Shown in pieces: positions 60,821 to 64,000 of a stretch of DNA of 64,000 nucleotides; the stretch's first letter is position 1, and every line of letters begins with the position of its first letter. The notes under the pieces were generated by a model. That model was not told the origin of the DNA. It searched no databases and saw only the letters and a program-made list of their open reading frames with translations. Both the position numbers and the translations under genes were made by a program. Source of the DNA: Microbacterium hydrocarbonoxydans (GTDB lineage Bacteria; Actinomycetota; Actinomycetes; Actinomycetales; Microbacteriaceae); assembly GCF_904831005.1 (NCBI RefSeq), contig NZ_LR882982.1:682001-746000 (forward strand). The letters run 5' to 3'.

Positions 60821-61999
60821 GTGATTCGCCCGCTCTCCCGCACGGCGCTCGTGCTCGACATCGTCGGCGCGGCGCTGCTCTTCGTCATCCTCACCCCGTT
60901 CTCGATCGCGTTCTACGGTCCGGACGCGGGCAATGCGGCGAACCCCGTGGCGAGCGCCGGGGCCGTCGGGCTCGCGGGGCTGCTGATGTTCGGCGGCGTC
61001 GCGATCGGAAGACTCGCACCGGCGCTGGCGCTCGCCGCGGCCTGGGCAGGCGCGGTGGTGCAGATGCTCACCGGGTTCGGACCGCTCCCCATCGACTTCG
61101 GGATCCTGCTGATCCTGTACGCGACCGCCGCATGGGGCTCGCGCGCCGTGCTCTGGTGGGGCTTCGGATCCGCGCTCTTCGGCGGCTTCGTCGCCGCGCT
61201 GTACATGGTGACCGTGGGAGGCGTCGGCGCCGCCTCCACGAGCGGGTGGGACCAGCTGACCACGGGAACGCTGCTTCTCGTACTCTCGATCCTCGCGCTC
61301 GGCTTCGCCTGGGTGTGCGGGCTCCTCTGGCGTGTGGTCCTGCGCGCGCGGCGCACCCGGACCGCGCAATTGCAGGCGGAATCGCTGGCTGCCGAAGAGC
61401 AGGAGCGGGTGCGGATCGCGCGCGACATGCACGACATCGTGGCGCACTCGCTCGCCGTGGTCATCGCCCAAGCCGACGGGGCGCGCTACGCGGCTGCATC
61501 GCAACCCGAGATGGCGGGCGATGCTCTGGCGACGATCGCGCAGACCGCGCGGGGCGCGCTGAGCGATGTCCGCCTGCTGCTCACCCAGCTGCGGCACCGT
61601 CAGGGAGACGGTCCGCAACCGACGCTCGCCGACCTCGAGACGCTGTTCGCCCAGGTGCGTCAGGCGGGGATCAAACCTCGGATCACCGTCGATCCGACGC
61701 CGCCCGGCGAACCTCCGGGGGCGATCCAGCTCGCGGTGTACAGGATCCTGCAGGAGGCGCTGACGAACGCGATCCGGCACGGCGACGGTGCGGTCGACGT
61801 GCATCTCGCATGGCTGCCCGACCGGGTGGACCTGCAGGTGCGCAACACCGTGCGCGCGGGGGACCAGCAGATCGGCGGGGGGCACGGGGTGATCGGCATG
61901 CGCGAACGAGCCCAGCTCGTGGGCGGTAGCCTGCTGGCAGAGCGTGACGGCGTGCAGTTCGTGGTCACCGCGTCGCTGCCGATCGGAGAGACAGCATGA
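60821..61999 (+). CDS. NarL-type sensor histidine kinase
   Basis: 392 residues. Four to five transmembrane helices in the first ~170 residues form the sensor, then HisKA_3 with the phosphorylated His in ARDMHDIVAHSLAVVIAQAD, and an HATPase_c domain with ILQEALTNAIRHGDG (N box) and GGGHGVIGMRERAQLVGG (G box). TAGCGT (60809-60814) is 6 bases before the GTG, so leaderless. It overlaps the response regulator gene (ATGA). It signals through that regulator, perhaps to the ABC genes that follow. Confidence 0.92.
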   Translation: MIRPLSRTALVLDIVGAALLFVILTPFSIAFYGPDAGNAANPVASAGAVGLAGLLMFGGVAIGRLAPALALAAAWAGAVVQMLTGFGPLPIDFGILLILYATAAWGSRAVLWWGFGSALFGGFVAALYMVTVGGVGAASTSGWDQLTTGTLLLVLSILALGFAWVCGLLWRVVLRARRTRTAQLQAESLAAEEQERVRIARDMHDIVAHSLAVVIAQADGARYAAASQPEMAGDALATIAQTARGALSDVRLLLTQLRHRQGDGPQPTLADLETLFAQVRQAGIKPRITVDPTPPGEPPGAIQLAVYRILQEALTNAIRHGDGAVDVHLAWLPDRVDLQVRNTVRAGDQQIGGGHGVIGMRERAQLVGGSLLAERDGVQFVVTASLPIGETA

Positions 62000-62631
62000 T
62001 CAGGGTCGTACTGGTCGATGACCAGGCGCTCTTCCGCGCCGGAATCCGGATGCTCGTCGCCTCGCAACCCGACCTCGATGTCGTGGGTGAGGCGGGCGAC
62101 GGTCGCGAGGCGGTGTCGCTCGTGCGATCGGTCCGACCCGACGTCGTCCTGATGGACATCCGCATGCCTGTGATGGACGGGCTCGCAGCGACCGCCGAGA
62201 TCCTCTCGCAGCCTGATCCTCCCCGCATCGTGATGCTCACCACCTTCGATCTCGACGAAGCCGCTGCCAGGGCCATCCGCCAGGGCGCCAGCGGCTTCCT
62301 GCTCAAGGACGCGGACCCGGAGTTCCTGCTGGCGGCGATCCGCACGGTGCACGCCGGATCGAGCGTGATCGCCGCGTCGGCGACGCGCGAGCTCTTCCAG
62401 CATTTCGCCGAGGCGCCGAAGCCCGCTCCTGCACAGTTCTCCACGCTCACGGAACGTGAGCGCGAGATCTTCGCGCTCGCGGCACGAGGCTTGTCGAACA
62501 GCGAGATCGCGGCGCGGGAGTACCTCAGCGAGGCGACCGTCAAGACGCACATCAGTCGCATCCTCACCAAGCTCTCGCTCCGTGATCGGGTGCAGCTCGT
62601 CGTGTTCGCATTCGAGCACGGGCTCGCCTGA
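61996..62631 (+). CDS. LuxR-type (NarL/FixJ) response regulator
   Basis: 211 residues. The receiver domain has VVLVDDQALFRAG with the acidic pair, the phospho-acceptor Asp in DVVLMDIRMPVMDG and the Lys in FLLKDADPE. The C-terminal LuxR HTH reads LTEREREIFALAARGLSNSE then EATVKTHISRILTKL. It is the partner of the kinase, coupled by ATGA overlap. Confidence 0.94.
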   Translation: MIRVVLVDDQALFRAGIRMLVASQPDLDVVGEAGDGREAVSLVRSVRPDVVLMDIRMPVMDGLAATAEILSQPDPPRIVMLTTFDLDEAAARAIRQGASGFLLKDADPEFLLAAIRTVHAGSSVIAASATRELFQHFAEAPKPAPAQFSTLTEREREIFALAARGLSNSEIAAREYLSEATVKTHISRILTKLSLRDRVQLVVFAFEHGLA

Positions 62632-62724
62632 GCAGCGCGATCGGCAGAGATCATCCTTGCGATGTAGACGCATGAGCCGCACGGGCGACGCGACGCGCCC
62701 TCGCTGAGAAATAGCGTCGTGGAC

Positions 62725-63486
62725 ATGGAGATCACGACCAGCGACCTCGGGCTCGCAGCCCGCGTGCAGCACCTCAGTAAGACCTACGGCACCGGAGAAG
62801 GCGCCGTCCGCGCACTCGACGACGTCAGCGTCGGCATCCGACGCGGTCAGTTCACCGCCATCATGGGGCCCTCGGGTTCGGGCAAGTCCACACTCATGCA
62901 CATCATGGCGGGCCTGGACACGCCATCCGACGGACGCGCCTGGATCGGCGACACCGAGATCACCGGCCTCGGCGACCTCGACCTCACGATCCTGCGCCGC
63001 CGCCGCGTGGGGTTCATCTTCCAGGCCTTCAACCTTGTGCCCACCCTCACGGCGATGGGCAACATCCTGCTGCCGTTCGAGCTCGACGGCAGGCGCCCGA
63101 GTGCGCTCGAGAAGGCGCGCATCGACGGCCTCGTCGAGACGCTGGGACTCGGCGCGCGGCTGCAGCACCGTCCGCACCAACTGTCGGGGGGTCAGCAGCA
63201 GCGCGTCGCGATCGCGCGTGCGCTCGCCACGGCACCCGATCTGGTGTTCGCCGACGAGCCGACGGGAAACCTCGACTCGACGTCGGGGCGCGAGGTTCTT
63301 CAGCTCCTCGCGACAGCGAGCCGTGAGCACGGGCAGTCCATCGCGATGGTCACGCATGACGCGATCGCCGCGAGCCACGCCGACCGCGTGCTGTTCCTCG
63401 GCGACGGTCGACTCGTGGCCGACCACCCGCGTCAGACCGCTGAGGAGATCTCGGCGTACATGCTCGCGGCGGAGGTGGCGGCATGA
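62725..63486 (+). CDS. ABC transporter ATP-binding protein, LolD/MacB type
   Basis: 253 residues. Walker [18 protein letters not shown]-loop VGFIFQAFNLVPTLTA, signature [15 protein letters not shown], Walker B LVFADEPTGNLDSTSG and switch MVTHDAIAASHADR are intact; this subtype works with FtsX-like permeases in export or envelope stress. ATG 62725 is chosen because TAGCGT (62712-62717) is 7 bases upstream; a GTG at 62719 is also in frame. Its stop overlaps the FtsX-like gene's ATG. It follows the two-component genes, a common sensor-transporter arrangement. Confidence 0.93.
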   Translation: MEITTSDLGLAARVQHLSKTYGTGEGAVRALDDVSVGIRRGQFTAIMGPSGSGKSTLMHIMAGLDTPSDGRAWIGDTEITGLGDLDLTILRRRRVGFIFQAFNLVPTLTAMGNILLPFELDGRRPSALEKARIDGLVETLGLGARLQHRPHQLSGGQQQRVAIARALATAPDLVFADEPTGNLDSTSGREVLQLLATASREHGQSIAMVTHDAIAASHADRVLFLGDGRLVADHPRQTAEEISAYMLAAEVAA

Positions 63487-64000
63487 GCACGGTCGCTGCT
63501 CCCGTGGTGCGCTCGGTCGTGCCGCAGACCGCATCGACCGGGCCGCGTTCCGCCTGGCTGCGCGAGCGGGGGATGGGAGCGAGCATTCTCGTCGCCGCTC
63601 TCTCGGCCGCCTTCGGCGTGGTACTCGTCGAGGTCACCGCGTACCTCGGCGCGGTGCTGCAGGCCGACCCGTTCATCGGCGACAGCGAGACACTCGCGTT
63701 CATCGTCGGCCTCCTGTCGGTGCTGCTCACGGCGGTCGCGATGTACGTCGCCGCGATCGTCACGGCCAACACGTTCTCGACGATCGTCGCGGGCCGCACC
63801 CGCAGGATCGCGTTGATGCGTCTGATCGGCGCGACGGCCCGTTCCCAGCGCGCCGAGGTGGGAAAGCAGGGGCTCATCATCGGTCTCATCGGCGCTGCCA
63901 CCGGGGTGATCGCAGGACTCCTGCTCTCGGCAGTCGGCGTGCAGATCGGGTCGACGTGGATCGAGCATCAGCCGTCGGGCTTCTCTCTGGTGCAGCCCGC
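63483..64000 (+). CDS. FtsX-like ABC transporter permease (5' part; cut by window end)
   Basis: The frame opens MSTVAAPVVRSVVPQ, overlapping the ATPase stop (ATGA), and runs 172 codons to the window edge without a stop. Helices near residues 33-52 and 72-95, an AGRTRRIALMRLIGATARSQ cytoplasmic loop and a third helix GLIIGLIGAATGVIAGLLL match the FtsX core. It pairs with the LolD-type ATPase; the likely function is peptide or lipid export, or bacitracin-type resistance, under control of the neighbouring two-component system. Confidence 0.88.
   Translation, partial: MSTVAAPVVRSVVPQTASTGPRSAWLRERGMGASILVAALSAAFGVVLVEVTAYLGAVLQADPFIGDSETLAFIVGLLSVLLTAVAMYVAAIVTANTFSTIVAGRTRRIALMRLIGATARSQRAEVGKQGLIIGLIGAATGVIAGLLLSAVGVQIGSTWIEHQPSGFSLVQP

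Overview
The window is a dense, high-GC chromosomal segment of an actinobacterium, most likely a Microbacterium or close relative in Microbacteriaceae. The evidence is the G/C-ending codon use, the 32-residue actinobacterial ribosomal protein bS22 next to a small helix-turn-helix gene, the actinobacterial order of the cytochrome c maturation genes (histidine phosphatase, thioredoxin-like lipoprotein, CcdA, ResB, CcsB), and many genes with a TANNNT -10 hexamer 6-7 bases before the start codon, as in leaderless actinobacterial transcripts. I see no rRNA, tRNA, CRISPR array, insertion sequence or prophage.

Layout. 1-7.2 kb: accessory metabolic and transport genes (FUSC exporter, M20 peptidase, DHA2-type MFS exporter, VOC protein, DNA glycosylase) and a winged-helix regulator preceded by a Cys-rich leaderless leader peptide. 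7.5-20.7 kb: DNA repair and core metabolism (sbcD, sbcC, mtnN, nadE, a TM0106-type nuclease-helicase, upp, tadA, a cation diffusion transporter, proC). 20.7-24.8 kb: a repeat-rich gap, the TrkH/TrkA potassium system, an ArsR regulator, an ABC permease remnant, and the HTH-bS22 pair. 24.8-26.4 kb: rhodanese, glutaredoxin-like, Dabb and phosphopantetheinyl transferase genes. 26.4-32.1 kb: a minus-strand operon of a lysine-rich SAP/Rho_N-like protein, a 1305-residue Pls-type NRPS and an M1 metallopeptidase. 32.4-39.1 kb: two ABC importers. 39.2-42.2 kb: a TSUP permease, a four-copy palindromic repeat block and aspS. 42.4-49.7 kb: the System II cytochrome c maturation cluster interrupted by a thioredoxin-reductase-like/MerR pair, then a 2H phosphoesterase. 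49.7-55.2 kb: a YhgE/Pip membrane protein and an MMPL transporter carrying a degenerate ABC-ATPase-like tail, divergent from a TetR regulator. 55.3-60.8 kb: menaquinone genes menC, menB and menE with a PadR/membrane-protein pair and a methyltransferase. 60.8-64 kb: a two-component system next to an ABC ATPase and an FtsX-like permease cut by the window edge.

The most interesting system is the Pls locus. The NRPS has the complete adenylation-carrier-(2 TM + left-handed beta-helix) x3 architecture and nearly the length of the Streptomyces epsilon-poly-L-lysine synthetase, with a lysine-like specificity code. It is translationally coupled to a metallopeptidase, lies 1 base after a lysine-rich protein gene, and has a phosphopantetheinyl transferase at its other end. 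Together these suggest a self-contained locus for making, and possibly trimming, a poly-(diamino acid).

Other points worth a second look are the Cys-rich leader peptide, the MMPL/pseudo-ATPase fusion, a textbook MerR promoter, tandem TetR-type operators and two families of palindromic or tandem intergenic repeats.
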